Shown in pieces: positions 1-8,937 of a stretch of DNA of 64,000 nucleotides. Numbering within the stretch: position 1 is the first letter of the stretch; every line of letters begins with the position of its first letter. The DNA lies in NCBI RefSeq assembly GCF_013035315.1, contig NZ_WQHP01000003.1, positions 248,001-312,000 on the forward strand, given 5' to 3'. The notes under the pieces were generated by a model. The model saw only the letters and a program-made list of their open reading frames with translations. It made no database searches and had not been told where the DNA came from. The stretch is from Ruegeria arenilitoris. Lineage in GTDB: Bacteria > Pseudomonadota > Alphaproteobacteria > Rhodobacterales > Rhodobacteraceae. A program made the position numbers and the translations under genes.

Positions 1-5
1 GACAT
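1..5 (-). CDS. Start codon of a gene running off the left edge
   Basis: On the minus strand an ATG lies at 5-3, preceded by AGGAGAGG (revcomp of about 10-17), a strong ribosome binding site at normal spacing. Only ATGTC is visible, so the product cannot be named. It lies 46 bases downstream of the stop of the DUF2946-like gene on the same strand, which suggests co-transcription. Confidence 0.55.
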
Positions 6-50
6 AGCGCCTCTCCTGAATTTAAGCGTTTGATGTTTTAGATAATTGCG

Positions 51-401
51 TCAAACACTTACAGGCGGTGCGCGCGCGGGCTGTGCGGGAACAGGTAGCG
101 CAATCAGACTGCCGCCTGCGCGTACAAGCGCGGGGCGGTCAACGTCTGGTGCATTGGGTAGCGTTAGCTCTGTCACGGCTATCGCCCCCAACAGGGTCAG
201 CGCATAGTCCGGGCAGTAATGCGGGGCTTGGGTCGGCTGGCCCTCGGCATCCATATAGACGACAACAGGTCCCGATCCGGTACACAGGACCATCTGGCCC
301 ACAGCCCGATCCATGCCGCGCGATGCAGCAATGCTCTGGCCTGTCAGTACGACAAGCAGCGAGACCACGATCGGCAGGCATCTATTGAGAACGAGCTTCA
401 T
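51..401 (-). CDS. Small exported DUF2946-like protein
   Basis: A 116-residue protein, counted from an internal ATG at 401. A further in-frame ATG at 446 would add 15 residues, and neither has a strong ribosome binding site. I prefer 401 because the protein then opens with Lys followed by a hydrophobic segment (residues 9-24), like a signal peptide or membrane anchor ending near AAS. The middle has the pattern LCTGSG...HYCPDYAL, resembling the Cys-containing core of DUF2946 proteins, some of which occur near copper or TonB-receptor genes. The C-terminus is Pro/Ala rich. Function is unknown; the family assignment is by eye. It is probably co-transcribed with the gene starting at position 5. Confidence 0.55.
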   Translation of the reverse strand: MKLVLNRCLPIVVSLLVVLTGQSIAASRGMDRAVGQMVLCTGSGPVVVYMDAEGQPTQAPHYCPDYALTLLGAIAVTELTLPNAPDVDRPALVRAGGSLIALPVPAQPARAPPVSV

Positions 402-446
402 CCTACCGCTGATATATGCCTGAGACGAAGCGGGCTTCAAGCGCAT

Positions 447-750
447 TCCGATACGCCTGAAGCCCAGGGTCGGGAGGAAAGTGTCAGCGATCCGGTTCAG
501 GACGTTTGACGGACCCTTTTGTGAGGCTTGTGTGCAGCCGATTCACCCGACGCTGCATACGTAGACATGCCCCAACAGACTTGCTGAAAAAGTCAGCCAT
601 CAGGGAGAAGGAATTAAATGACTTGAAAGACATGAGGTACTACTCCGTCAGATGAATATGTCTAAACATAAGACGCCCTGGCCGCAGGGTATGTGAACAG
701 TTTCACCTATTTCGAAATTTTAATTCGTTTTCTCGAACAAAGCTTCCGAA
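447..750. other. Gene-free stretch
   Basis: About 300 bases between the DUF2946-like gene and the rpmB terminator. No ORF with a plausible start is visible on either strand, and no RNA gene is recognised. The segment 590-720 is noticeably AT-richer than the surroundings. GACTTGCTGAAAAAGTC at 579-595 is a short inverted repeat (GACTT/AAGTC) that resembles some IS ends, but nothing else supports an insertion sequence. Confidence 0.5.
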
Positions 751-751
751 A

Positions 752-785
752 CGAAAAAGGCCCTGCACCGAACGGTACAGGGCCT
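752..785 (-). terminator. Intrinsic terminator of rpmB
   Basis: AGGCCCTG (758-765) pairs with CAGGGCCT (778-785). Read on the minus strand, the loop itself contains ACCG-TT-CGGT, so the hairpin extends almost without interruption. It is followed on the minus strand by a T tract (757-753). It lies 22 bases past the rpmB stop. Confidence 0.9.
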
Positions 786-806
786 GAAATCTTGTAGGAA
801 AAGGTA

Positions 807-1094
807 TTAGGCCGAAGCTTGCGCCTTGGCGATTTCCTTTTTCACTTTCAGTGCGTTGGCGGACAGTTCTTCGTCCTTGGCTTTGGCCAAGAACGCGTCC
901 AGACCACCACGGTGATCCACCGAACGCAGTGCAGCCGCCGAGATACGCAGCTTGACGCCACGACCCAGGGTTTCGGACTGCAGGGTTACGTCGTTCAGAT
1001 TCGGCAGAAAACGACGACGAGTTTTGTTGTTGGCATGGCTGACATTGTTGCCAGTCATCGGGCCTTTTCCGGTCAGTTCGCAACGGCGCGACAT
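807..1094 (-). CDS. rpmB: 50S ribosomal protein L28
   Basis: A 95-residue L28 of the large ribosomal subunit. The N-terminus [20 protein letters not shown] followed by a basic KTRRRF stretch is the classic bL28 signature, and the length is typical of alphaproteobacteria. The ATG at 1094 has AGGAAG just upstream; the reading frame continues further upstream, but that extension has no family counterpart. The gene is monocistronic: its own promoter lies upstream and a strong terminator follows. Only the first Cys of the zinc-ribbon pattern found in some L28 proteins is present. Confidence 0.97.
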   Translation of the reverse strand: MSRRCELTGKGPMTGNNVSHANNKTRRRFLPNLNDVTLQSETLGRGVKLRISAAALRSVDHRGGLDAFLAKAKDEELSANALKVKKEIAKAQASA

Positions 1095-1187
1095 GGTTTC
1101 TTCCTTTGTTTCTGGAGGCCGGGCAGATGCCCTCGGCCAAATCACAAGGGGCGCAACCCGAAGTCGCGCCCGAAAACTGGTTGGATG

Positions 1188-1216
1188 CGTGTAGTGGGAA
1201 TCGCCGGAAGGGTCAA
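1188..1216 (-). promoter_or_regulatory. Candidate sigma-70 promoter of rpmB
   Basis: Minus-strand TTGACC (1216-1211), a 17-base spacer, then TACACG (1193-1188), about 95 bases upstream of the rpmB start. The -35 fits well and the -10 is weak. Found by eye. Confidence 0.4.
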
Positions 1217-1257
1217 GACACACCACGCGGATTCTTTAGCCCCACACCATATTCCTG

Positions 1258-2406
1258 TCAGCGGGTGTGCAACCGGTCCTTCAACAGAGGTTTATTGTTT
1301 TTCAAATGCCGCGCAATCAGTTGCGACTGCTGTCGGCCCTTTGGGATAAAATGGGCAGGTTCGGGAGCATGGCTGGTTTTGGCCAGCTCGGGAAAAATAT
1401 CGAAAATCTCTCGCCGCGCTTCGGGATCCAGTGTCCTCAGCGCTTCGGGACCGGTAAACAGGCTTTCACTGGGGGCGTTTTCCGCGAAGACAATCTCATG
1501 CTGGTCAAAAAGCAGGTGAAAATACTCGACGCTGTCGACCGAGTCGTCAACGAACACACCAGGCACAGCAGTCAGCTTGATCGCGGGGATCAAAACCTCG
1601 GACGTACCAAACATGCGCTCGGCGATCTTCGACTGCACCAGCATGCGGTGCTGCCGCGATACCAGCAAATCGCGGGCGGGCAGCCCTCCGCCCAGCGCCC
1701 CGGCCAGAATGCGCACGGGTCTGCGCCTTGGATCATCGGACAGTACAGCACTGCCAAATCGACGGCGTCCGATCCACCGGATGGGTTGCAGACCATTGTC
1801 TTGGGTTTTGATTCTGTCGCCAGTTCGAAGGTCCTGAACAGGAACGGGCCCGTTCTGTGTCTGGATCAGGGTGTCACGGGTAAAGCACAAAAAACCTGTA
1901 CCATTCTCAAACCCGCTGTAGAAAACCACGATACCTGAGGGCAGCTCGAAACTGCCACTGGACAGGGAGTAAGACTGCCCCGCGACAACAGTGAACGTCC
2001 CGAAATTGGCGTCGGTCACAACAGTGCCCACAGGCAGGTTGAGAGAATCCTGACCGCCGCCGCCCCTAACATCGCCGGTGACCTCGGTTCGGATGAAGTT
2101 CAGGGTGTCGTTGCCCTGCCCCAGACGAATGTCTCCGATCAAAGCGTCGTAAACGGTGACCGTGTCCGAGTTTCGCCCAGCGTTCAGCTGCCCGCCGATC
2201 TCGGCGTTGAACACCGTGATAGTGTCATTTCCCGCATTGCCGCGCACATTGCCAGAGATCGTACTGCTGACAACCGTGATATCGTCATCGCCGCCCAGCG
2301 CGCGAATATCATCGATCGGCGTCCCCTGCGGTGCGCCATTCAGCGTACCCTGATCGCCCGTAACGTCGATATTGTCAGCACCAGGCGTGCCATTGATATC
2401 GGGCAT
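1258..2406 (-). CDS. Hint-domain protein with N-terminal beta-type repeats
   Basis: A 382-residue protein. Residues 35-125 hold about five short repeats of the form (G)xDTITV-x-N-x-x-I-G-x-x-x-x-G-x-G, suggesting a small beta-solenoid; they are similar to but not identical with RTX nonapeptides. Cys174 in GFLCFTRDTLIQT begins a Hint (Hedgehog/intein) domain, followed by VPVQDLRTGDRIKT and DLLVSRQHRMLV, the usual block order of the Hint_2 family common in Rhodobacterales. Such domains can self-cleave at the Cys. There is no Sec signal, so type I secretion is possible, but no secretion genes are adjacent. The natural role is not established. Confidence 0.85.
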   Translation of the reverse strand: MPDINGTPGADNIDVTGDQGTLNGAPQGTPIDDIRALGGDDDITVVSSTISGNVRGNAGNDTITVFNAEIGGQLNAGRNSDTVTVYDALIGDIRLGQGNDTLNFIRTEVTGDVRGGGGQDSLNLPVGTVVTDANFGTFTVVAGQSYSLSSGSFELPSGIVVFYSGFENGTGFLCFTRDTLIQTQNGPVPVQDLRTGDRIKTQDNGLQPIRWIGRRRFGSAVLSDDPRRRPVRILAGALGGGLPARDLLVSRQHRMLVQSKIAERMFGTSEVLIPAIKLTAVPGVFVDDSVDSVEYFHLLFDQHEIVFAENAPSESLFTGPEALRTLDPEARREIFDIFPELAKTSHAPEPAHFIPKGRQQSQLIARHLKNNKPLLKDRLHTR

Positions 2407-2554
2407 TTTCGACCGTCCTCGACGCGATTAACTTTCGGTTTGCCCCCGTTTGGGCAGTGTGTCCTTCCCTAAATCAGCAGTGCAATCAGAAGGTGTGTTC
2501 GAATCCAGAATACATGGCGACCGCGAACTTGCCACCTTTGCGACGCCGTCACGT

Positions 2555-3556
2555 CTATTGTGTTGCCAGGATGCTCAGCATTTTGTCAGCCGCCACGCTG
2601 GGGCTTAGGCTGCCCTGTCCAACTGCGGATCCCAGGCGGTCCATTTCGGCCCGGGCGTTTGGCGTGTCCAGTCGTGAAAGCAGGGCGTGCCGCACCTCTT
2701 GATCGAACCAAAACCGCGCCTGAGACGCGCGGTTAGACTCCCAGTGGTCGGCCTCGCGCCGCCAACTAGACAAAGCCTGCATCTCGCCCCAAGCCTGTTC
2801 CAGCCCGTGTTCCTCGACCGCCGATACGGTCATCGCCTTGGGAAACCCTTCGGGGTCCTGCGGACGCTTGCGCAGCAGCCGCAGGGCACCGGCATAGTCC
2901 GCGCAGGTTCTGGTGGCTGTTGCCTTCAGATCACCATCCGCCTTGTTCACAAGGATCATGTCGGCCATCTCCATGATGCCGCGTTTGACGCCCTGCAACT
3001 CATCGCCGCCCGCCGGGGCCAGCAACAGCAGGAACAGATCGGACATCTCAGAGACCACCGTCTCGGACTGCCCGACACCGACAGTTTCGATCAGCACCAC
3101 GTCAAACCCAGCGGCTTCACACAATGCGATCGCTTCGCGCGTGCGCCGGGCGACACCGCCCAGATGAGACTGACTGGGCGACGGGCGAATAAAGGCGTTC
3201 CTCTCGCGGCTCAGTCGCTCCATCCGGGTCTTGTCGCCCAGAATAGACCCGCCAGATCTGGCCGAGCTGGGATCGACGGCCAGGACCGCCACGCGCAGCC
3301 CTTGCGCGATCAGCATCATGCCGAAGCTTTCGATGAATGTGGACTTGCCGACCCCCGGCGTCCCCGACAACCCGATGCGCAGCGATTGCCGCCCGGACTT
3401 GGCCAGATGCGCCAGCAATTCCGACGCCTGCGCACGGTGATCGGCACGGCCACTTTCCACCAAAGTGATTGCCCGGGCCAGCGCACGCCGGTCTCCGTTC
3501 AAAATCTTGTCACCTAGGCTGTCTATTTCCATTCCGACCCCGATCTCTTGCGGCAT
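2555..3556 (-). CDS. meaB: MeaB/ArgK-type GTPase, methylmalonyl-CoA mutase chaperone
   Basis: A 333-residue G3E-family GTPase. It shows Walker A GTPGVGKST (65-73), AVDPSSARSGGSILGDKTRM typical of MeaB, ETVGVGQSE (switch region) and NKAD for guanine recognition. MeaB protects and reloads adenosylcobalamin-dependent methylmalonyl-CoA mutase, but no mutase gene is present in this window. An alternative ATG at 3532 (325 aa) is equally possible; the frame runs open much further upstream but overlaps the divergent neighbour and has no family match there. It is divergent from the DUF3108 gene with about 60 bases between. Confidence 0.92.
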   Translation of the reverse strand: MPQEIGVGMEIDSLGDKILNGDRRALARAITLVESGRADHRAQASELLAHLAKSGRQSLRIGLSGTPGVGKSTFIESFGMMLIAQGLRVAVLAVDPSSARSGGSILGDKTRMERLSRERNAFIRPSPSQSHLGGVARRTREAIALCEAAGFDVVLIETVGVGQSETVVSEMSDLFLLLLAPAGGDELQGVKRGIMEMADMILVNKADGDLKATATRTCADYAGALRLLRKRPQDPEGFPKAMTVSAVEEHGLEQAWGEMQALSSWRREADHWESNRASQARFWFDQEVRHALLSRLDTPNARAEMDRLGSAVGQGSLSPSVAADKMLSILATQ

Positions 3557-3616
3557 GACTACTTGCCGCCCCGCGGGGTAGTTTGTCCAGACCGGAGCAT
3601 CAAGGAAACGTACCCA

Positions 3617-4321
3617 ATGCCTGCATTTCGCATCTGTGTGTTGCTGCTGATCCTCTGCCTGCCCACAACGGGCATCGCCGAACAAAGCCGGTTTGCACTG
3701 CGCGCGCTGGGGGTGAAGGTGGGCGAAATGGCGTTGACCTCGGACCTCAGCACCTCGGGCTATGCTGTTCGGGGACGGCTGTCGACAACCGGGTTGGCCG
3801 GAGCGATCAAACGCGTGAGTTTCGTGCTTGAGGCCCAAGGCAGGCGAGATGGGAACCGGTTCTTCCCCCGACTGTACATCGAAGATATGGACACCGGACG
3901 CCGCGAATCCCGTGTTCGGCTCGAGTACAGAAATGGCGTCGCGCGGGCCAGCGGCCCCAAGATCAGCGATCGCGGCGAGTATGCGGTGACAGATGCACAA
4001 CAGCGCGGTGCGGTGGACCCTTTGACGGGTATCTTCATGGTGTTGCGGGATCAGGATACAGCCTCGCTGTGCACGCTGCGGCAAAAGCTGTTTGATGGAG
4101 AGCGGCTGACTGAAATCGCCCTCACGCGACGGATTGAGGAAAAAGGTCAGATCCGGTGCGTCGGCGCGTTTACCCGGCTGGCAGGCTATCCGCCCGGCGA
4201 CCTGCGTACCGGAAGTCGTTTTCCCGTGTCGGTCACCTATGTGCCTTTCGGCGATATGATGCGGGCAACGCGCGTCGAAGCGCAGACGATTTATGGCGCG
4301 GCAGTTGTCGTTCGGAAATAG
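3617..4321 (+). CDS. Exported DUF3108 protein
   Basis: A 234-residue protein with a clear Sec signal (MPAFRICVLLLILCLPTTGIAEQ). The mature part resembles DUF3108 proteins, predicted periplasmic or outer-membrane-associated beta proteins of unknown function. The ATG at 3617 follows AAGGAAACG, and an in-frame start at 3548 would remove the signal from the N-terminus. It is followed after 41 bases by hrpB on the same strand, so the two may share a transcript. Confidence 0.8.
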   Translation: MPAFRICVLLLILCLPTTGIAEQSRFALRALGVKVGEMALTSDLSTSGYAVRGRLSTTGLAGAIKRVSFVLEAQGRRDGNRFFPRLYIEDMDTGRRESRVRLEYRNGVARASGPKISDRGEYAVTDAQQRGAVDPLTGIFMVLRDQDTASLCTLRQKLFDGERLTEIALTRRIEEKGQIRCVGAFTRLAGYPPGDLRTGSRFPVSVTYVPFGDMMRATRVEAQTIYGAAVVVRK

Positions 4322-4362
4322 CGGAACTGGACCTCGCCCCGCAGTTGGCGGATAAAGCGCCA

Positions 4363-6798
4363 ATGACACCACGCCTGCCTATTGATGACGCCATCCCCGA
4401 CTTGCTTGCGGCCCTGCAGGCCCATGGCCGGGCTGTTCTGCAGGCTCCTCCGGGTGCAGGCAAAACCACACGGGTCCCTCTGGCGATGCTCGAGGCCAAT
4501 CTGTGTGAGGGCAAGATCATCATGCTCGAACCGCGCAGGCTGGCCGCACGCGCCGCGGCAGAGCGGATGGCGGAAACACTTGGTCAGCGCGCGGGCGAAG
4601 CTGTTGGCTATCGGGTCCGCGGAGAGGCCAAGGTTTCCAAAGCAACCCGCATCGAAGTGGTAACCGAGGGTATTCTGACACGAATGCTGCAATCGGACCC
4701 CGATCTGCCCGGCGTCGGCGCGGTCATTTTCGACGAATTCCACGAACGATCGCTGAACGCAGATCTCGGGCTTGCCCTGTGCCTTGAGGTCACCGGAGCG
4801 CTGCGGGACGATCTGATCCTGCTGGCCATGTCCGCGACGCTGGATGCCGAACCCGTTGGTCAGTTGATGAATGCGCCGCTGGTCACATCCGAGGGGCGCA
4901 GTTACCCGGTTGAAACCCGCTGGCTGGATCGCCCACTAGGGGCGCAAGCAAGGCGACTGGATGCGCTTGTTGATCTGGTCGTTCAGGCCCAGCGCGAAAC
5001 AGAAGGCGGCATACTGGCCTTCCTGCCCGGTGAGGGCGAAATCCGCCGGGCCGAGGCGGCCTTGTCCAGCCGATTGTCCGGCAACTGCGTGGTAAGGCCG
5101 CTTTTTGGGGCGATGCCATTCACAGCCCAGCGCGCCGCAATCGCCCCGGCCGAAACGGGGCGCAAGGTAGTGCTGGCAACCTCGATCGCTGAAACCTCGC
5201 TGACCATCCCGGATATCCGCGTTGTTGTTGATATGGGACAAGCCCGGCGAGCGCGGTTCGATCCGGGCTCGGGCATGTCGCGGCTGGTCACCGAACGGGT
5301 AACACGCGCTGAGGCCACCCAGCGCGCGGGCCGTGCCGGGCGCGTGGCCGAGGGTGTGTGTTATCGCCTTTGGTCCAAGGGTGAAGAAGGCGCGTTGTCC
5401 GCCTACCCACCAGCCGAGATCGAAGCAGCCGACCTGACCGACCTTGCACTGGAACTGGCGCTTTGGGGAGCTGAACCAGACGATCTGGCGTTCCTGACGC
5501 AGCCCCCCGAAGGCACAATGGCCGAAGCCCGGGCGCTGTTGACCATGCTGGGCGCACTGGATGCCAAAGGGCGGATCACCGATCACGGTCGGGCGCTGTC
5601 CTCCCTGCCCCTGCATCCGCGGTTGGGACATATGTTGGTGACCGCGGGGGCGGATGCCGCGCCACTGGCCGCGTTGATGGCCGAGCGGGATCCACTGAAA
5701 GGAGCCCCTGCGGATCTGCTGTTGCGACTTGAGGCCATGCGCGACCCGCGCGCGTTTCAGCGCAACCGGGTCTGGCAGGTCAACACTGGGACCGTTGAAC
5801 GGATCAAGGCCGAGACCAAACGACTGAAAACGCAGAGCGACAGGTCAGAGCTTGGCCCTTCAGCGATGGCCGCGCTGGCCTATCCTGACCGCATCGGGCA
5901 GCGCCGCAAAGGCGACGTGCCGCGTTACGTCTTGTCGGGCGGCAAGGGTGTGGTGCTGGCAAGCGACGACACTCTGGCTGCAGCCCCGTATCTGGTGGTC
6001 ACCGACACAGATGGAAACCCGCGAGAGGCCAAGGTGCGCATGGCGGCACAAATCTCAGAGCGTGAAATTCGAGAGCTTTTCGCGGATCAGATCGAATGGG
6101 TCGACACCTGCGCGTGGTCGAAACGCGAACGCAGGGTCATCGCCCGGCGTCAGGAACGCTTTGGCGCTATCACATTGGACGATCGCATCTGGAAGGACGC
6201 GCCGGATGAAGCCGTCGCACTCGCCATGCTGGACGGCGTTCGCGATCTGGGCCTGCGTCTGGATGGGGCCGCCGCACGTCTGGCCGCCCGGGTCGAGCTG
6301 GTGCGGGCCGAAGGGGCCGACCTGCCGGATTTCTCGCTGGATGGGCTATTGGACACGCTGGACGATTGGCTGCTGCCCATGCTGTCGGGCCAGCGCAATG
6401 CCGACGATTGGAAGCGGTTCGATCTTTTGCCTGCCCTGCGCGCCCGACTGGATTGGACGCAGACGCAGGAACTCGACCGCCGCGCACCGGGCTCGTTTCA
6501 GACACCATTGGGCCGCAAGGTGCCCATCGACTACGGCGGTGCGGTGCCCGAGATCTCGGTCCGACTGCAGGAACTGTTCGGTGTGACACAACATCCGGTC
6601 ATAGGTGGAGAGGCGCTGAAGATCACGCTCTTGTCCCCTGCGCAACGCCCGATCCAGATTACTCGCGATCTGCCCGGGTTCTGGGCAGGGTCATATGCGG
6701 ATGTGCGCAAGGACATGCGGGCGCAATACCCCAAACACCCCTGGCCCGAAGACCCGACCCAAGCCGATCCTACGCTGCGCGCCAAACGACGGAGCTGA
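4363..6798 (+). CDS. hrpB: ATP-dependent RNA helicase HrpB
   Basis: An 811-residue DEAH-type helicase, full length for HrpB. Motifs in order: GAGKTT (31-36, Walker A), PRRLAAR (motif Ia), DEFH (124-127, Walker B in the HrpB variant), SAT (157-159), TSIAETSLTIPDIRVVVD and QRAGRAGR (320-327, motif VI). The C-terminal third is the HrpB-specific region ending in GFWAGSYADVRKDMRAQYPKH. The cellular role is poorly known. Start at 4363 gives the family N-terminus. The long open frame upstream overlaps the DUF3108 gene and is not coding in this frame. Confidence 0.95.
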   Translation: MTPRLPIDDAIPDLLAALQAHGRAVLQAPPGAGKTTRVPLAMLEANLCEGKIIMLEPRRLAARAAAERMAETLGQRAGEAVGYRVRGEAKVSKATRIEVVTEGILTRMLQSDPDLPGVGAVIFDEFHERSLNADLGLALCLEVTGALRDDLILLAMSATLDAEPVGQLMNAPLVTSEGRSYPVETRWLDRPLGAQARRLDALVDLVVQAQRETEGGILAFLPGEGEIRRAEAALSSRLSGNCVVRPLFGAMPFTAQRAAIAPAETGRKVVLATSIAETSLTIPDIRVVVDMGQARRARFDPGSGMSRLVTERVTRAEATQRAGRAGRVAEGVCYRLWSKGEEGALSAYPPAEIEAADLTDLALELALWGAEPDDLAFLTQPPEGTMAEARALLTMLGALDAKGRITDHGRALSSLPLHPRLGHMLVTAGADAAPLAALMAERDPLKGAPADLLLRLEAMRDPRAFQRNRVWQVNTGTVERIKAETKRLKTQSDRSELGPSAMAALAYPDRIGQRRKGDVPRYVLSGGKGVVLASDDTLAAAPYLVVTDTDGNPREAKVRMAAQISEREIRELFADQIEWVDTCAWSKRERRVIARRQERFGAITLDDRIWKDAPDEAVALAMLDGVRDLGLRLDGAAARLAARVELVRAEGADLPDFSLDGLLDTLDDWLLPMLSGQRNADDWKRFDLLPALRARLDWTQTQELDRRAPGSFQTPLGRKVPIDYGGAVPEISVRLQELFGVTQHPVIGGEALKITLLSPAQRPIQITRDLPGFWAGSYADVRKDMRAQYPKHPWPEDPTQADPTLRAKRRS

Positions 6799-6908
6799 TG
6801 TGTTTCCAATGGGAAATTCTCACCCTCCTGAAGAAACATTGATGCATCCGAAATAAACTGTTAAGACGCGTCACTTTACTTTTGGAAACGCGAAATACTG
6901 CTTAACCG

Positions 6909-7367
6909 ATGACGACATGGCTGCGAAATATGTGGGAAGAGGTCGCCCGGCCTTTTATCCTGCGCCCACACCGGGTGCAGTTTGCAGCCCTGTGCATGCG
7001 TGACGGTGAGAATGGCGAAGAGGTTTTGCTGATCACCAGCCGTGATACCGGCCGCTGGGTTATTCCGAAAGGCTGGCCCATGGACGGCAAGGACGGGGCC
7101 GAGGCCGCTCTGCAAGAGGCGTGGGAAGAAGCCGGGGTTCGCCCGCAGCAGCTGCATCGCGACCCCATCGGCCATTACAGCTATGACAAACGCTTGAATG
7201 ACGGATCCGCCGTACCGGTCCGAGCGACGGTTTACCGTGTGGATGTTGCAGAGCTCGCGGATGACTTCCCCGAGGTCGACCAACGCAATCGCAAGTGGTT
7301 TCCCCCCAAAAAAGCTGCTGATCTGGTGGATGAGCCGGAGCTGAGCGCATTGCTGCGGCAATTGTAA
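6909..7367 (+). CDS. NUDIX hydrolase, diphosphoinositol-phosphohydrolase-like
   Basis: A 152-residue NUDIX protein. The box spans Gly55 to Val77 with E70, E73, E74 and G76 in place, but the first conserved Glu is Lys61 and the usual Arg is Gln69. The fold context (W-V-I-P-K-G-W before the box and KWFPPKKAADLV near the end) matches a DIPP-like subfamily. The substrate is unknown. A second member of the same subfamily lies at 40714-41178 with the same two substitutions. Confidence 0.85.
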   Translation: MTTWLRNMWEEVARPFILRPHRVQFAALCMRDGENGEEVLLITSRDTGRWVIPKGWPMDGKDGAEAALQEAWEEAGVRPQQLHRDPIGHYSYDKRLNDGSAVPVRATVYRVDVAELADDFPEVDQRNRKWFPPKKAADLVDEPELSALLRQL

Positions 7368-7391
7368 CAGATTTCCAACAAAGTTCCGTGA

Positions 7392-7418
7392 GGCTGGTTG
7401 CAACACTTTCGACCAGCC
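7392..7418. repeat. Inverted repeat between NUDIX and PiT genes
   Basis: GGCTGGT (7392-7398) and ACCAGCC (7412-7418) form a 7-bp stem with a 13-base loop, 24 bases after the NUDIX stop. There is no T tract, so it is at best a weak terminator or a processed stem-loop. Confidence 0.4.
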
Positions 7419-7458
7419 GTTAAGTGCGCCTGTCAAATCAAGGCACCTTCAAAAACCT

Positions 7459-8937
7459 ATGTCGAACGCAAACCAAAAAAACCGCTGGCAGGCGCTGGAC
7501 AGCGACCTGCACCGTATTTCGCGCATTGAGCACGCGAATGTTCACGTCGCGCGCCCGATGCTGGCGCCCGGTATCGCGCTTGCCTTCATCGCGTTGGCAG
7601 GCCTGACCGCGGCCGTCTTGTTTGGCCAGGCAGAAGGCGGATTAATCGTGATCGCGGCCGCCGGTTTTGGGGCCTATATGGCCATCAATATCGGTGCAAA
7701 CGATGTGGCCAACAACATGGGCCCCGCAGTTGGCGCAAATGCCCTGACCATGGGTGGCGCGATCGCCATCGCGGCCGTTGCCGAAAGCGCCGGGGCGTTA
7801 TTGGCCGGAGGAGACGTGGTTTCGACGATCTCCAAGGGCATCATCGACCCCGCCTCGGTTCAGAACAGCAACGTCTTTATCTGGGCAATGATGGCAGCGC
7901 TGATCTCATCGGCAATGTGGGTCAATCTGGCCACGTGGGTAGGCGCGCCTGTCTCGACTACGCACTCGGTCGTGGGCGGCGTAATGGGGGCCGGGATCGC
8001 GGCAGCAGGCCTGAGCGCGGTCAGCTGGGGTACGATGAGCGCAATCGCGGCCAGCTGGGTGATCTCACCCGTTCTGGGCGGGGTGATTGCGGCAGGGTTT
8101 CTGGCGCTGATCAAAGCGAAGATCCAGAACCAGGACGACAAGATCGCGGCTGCGCGCCGTTGGGTACCGATATTGGTCGCCGTTATGGCCGGAGCGTTCG
8201 CCACCTATCTGGCCGTCAAAGGCCTCAAGCGACTTGTAAAAGTCGATCTGGAGATGGCTTTGCTGATCGGTCTGGCCTCGGGCGCGTTGGTCTGGTCGAT
8301 TACAGTTCCATGGGTGCGCCGCAAATCCGAAGGGCTTGAGAACCGAACCAAATCGCTGAAAACACTGTTTGGCTTGCCGCTGGTTATCTCTGCTGGGTTC
8401 CTGAGTTTTGCTCACGGCGCCAATGACGTGGCCAACGCGGTTGGGCCACTGGCCGCGATCGTGCACGCGGCCGAGTTCGGAGATTTCGCCACCAAAGTGA
8501 CCATCCCAACCTGGGTGATGGTAATCGGGGCCTTTGGCATTTCGTTCGGCCTGTTCCTGTTTGGCCCCAAGCTGATCCGTATGGTCGGCAGTCAAATCAC
8601 CAAGCTTAACCCGATGCGCGCCTTCTGCGTGGCACTGTCGGCGGCAATTACGGTTATTGTGGCCAGCTGGTTGGGGCTGCCGGTCAGCTCGACCCATATC
8701 GCAGTGGGCGCTGTATTTGGCGTTGGGTTCTATCGGGAATGGCACCAGAATCGACGCCGGACGAACTCCAACCGCCAACGCTCGTCCGATCACCGCTTGG
8801 CTGTGGAAGAGTATCGCCGCCGCAAGCTGGTGCGCCGGTCGCATTTCATGACCATTGTTGCGGCCTGGGTCATAACGGTTCCAGCTGCGGCGACCATGTC
8901 GGCGGTTATCTTTTGGATGCTGACTGCCTTTACCTGA
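7459..8937 (+). CDS. Inorganic phosphate transporter, PiT family
   Basis: A 492-residue membrane protein with about ten hydrophobic segments. The two family signatures, one per half, are visible: GANDVANNMGPAVGA near residue 80 and GANDVANAVGPLAAI near residue 320. VGAPVSTTHS and GLPVSSTHIAVG are the paired loop motifs. PiT carriers import phosphate (often as a metal complex) with a cation gradient. No phoU or pap gene and no clear PhoB box is adjacent. Its stop abuts the stop of the convergent panE-like gene with no spacer, so the two share no room for separate terminators. Confidence 0.95.
   Translation: MSNANQKNRWQALDSDLHRISRIEHANVHVARPMLAPGIALAFIALAGLTAAVLFGQAEGGLIVIAAAGFGAYMAINIGANDVANNMGPAVGANALTMGGAIAIAAVAESAGALLAGGDVVSTISKGIIDPASVQNSNVFIWAMMAALISSAMWVNLATWVGAPVSTTHSVVGGVMGAGIAAAGLSAVSWGTMSAIAASWVISPVLGGVIAAGFLALIKAKIQNQDDKIAAARRWVPILVAVMAGAFATYLAVKGLKRLVKVDLEMALLIGLASGALVWSITVPWVRRKSEGLENRTKSLKTLFGLPLVISAGFLSFAHGANDVANAVGPLAAIVHAAEFGDFATKVTIPTWVMVIGAFGISFGLFLFGPKLIRMVGSQITKLNPMRAFCVALSAAITVIVASWLGLPVSSTHIAVGAVFGVGFYREWHQNRRRTNSNRQRSSDHRLAVEEYRRRKLVRRSHFMTIVAAWVITVPAAATMSAVIFWMLTAFT

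Noticed and set aside
579-595. GACTTGCTGAAAAAGTC, similar to some insertion-sequence ends
   Set aside because: There is no second end, target duplication or transposase fragment nearby; the similarity is short.
2498-2506. TTCGAATCC, resembling a tRNA T-loop
   Set aside because: The flanking bases do not pair as a T-stem and no anticodon or D arm is found around it.
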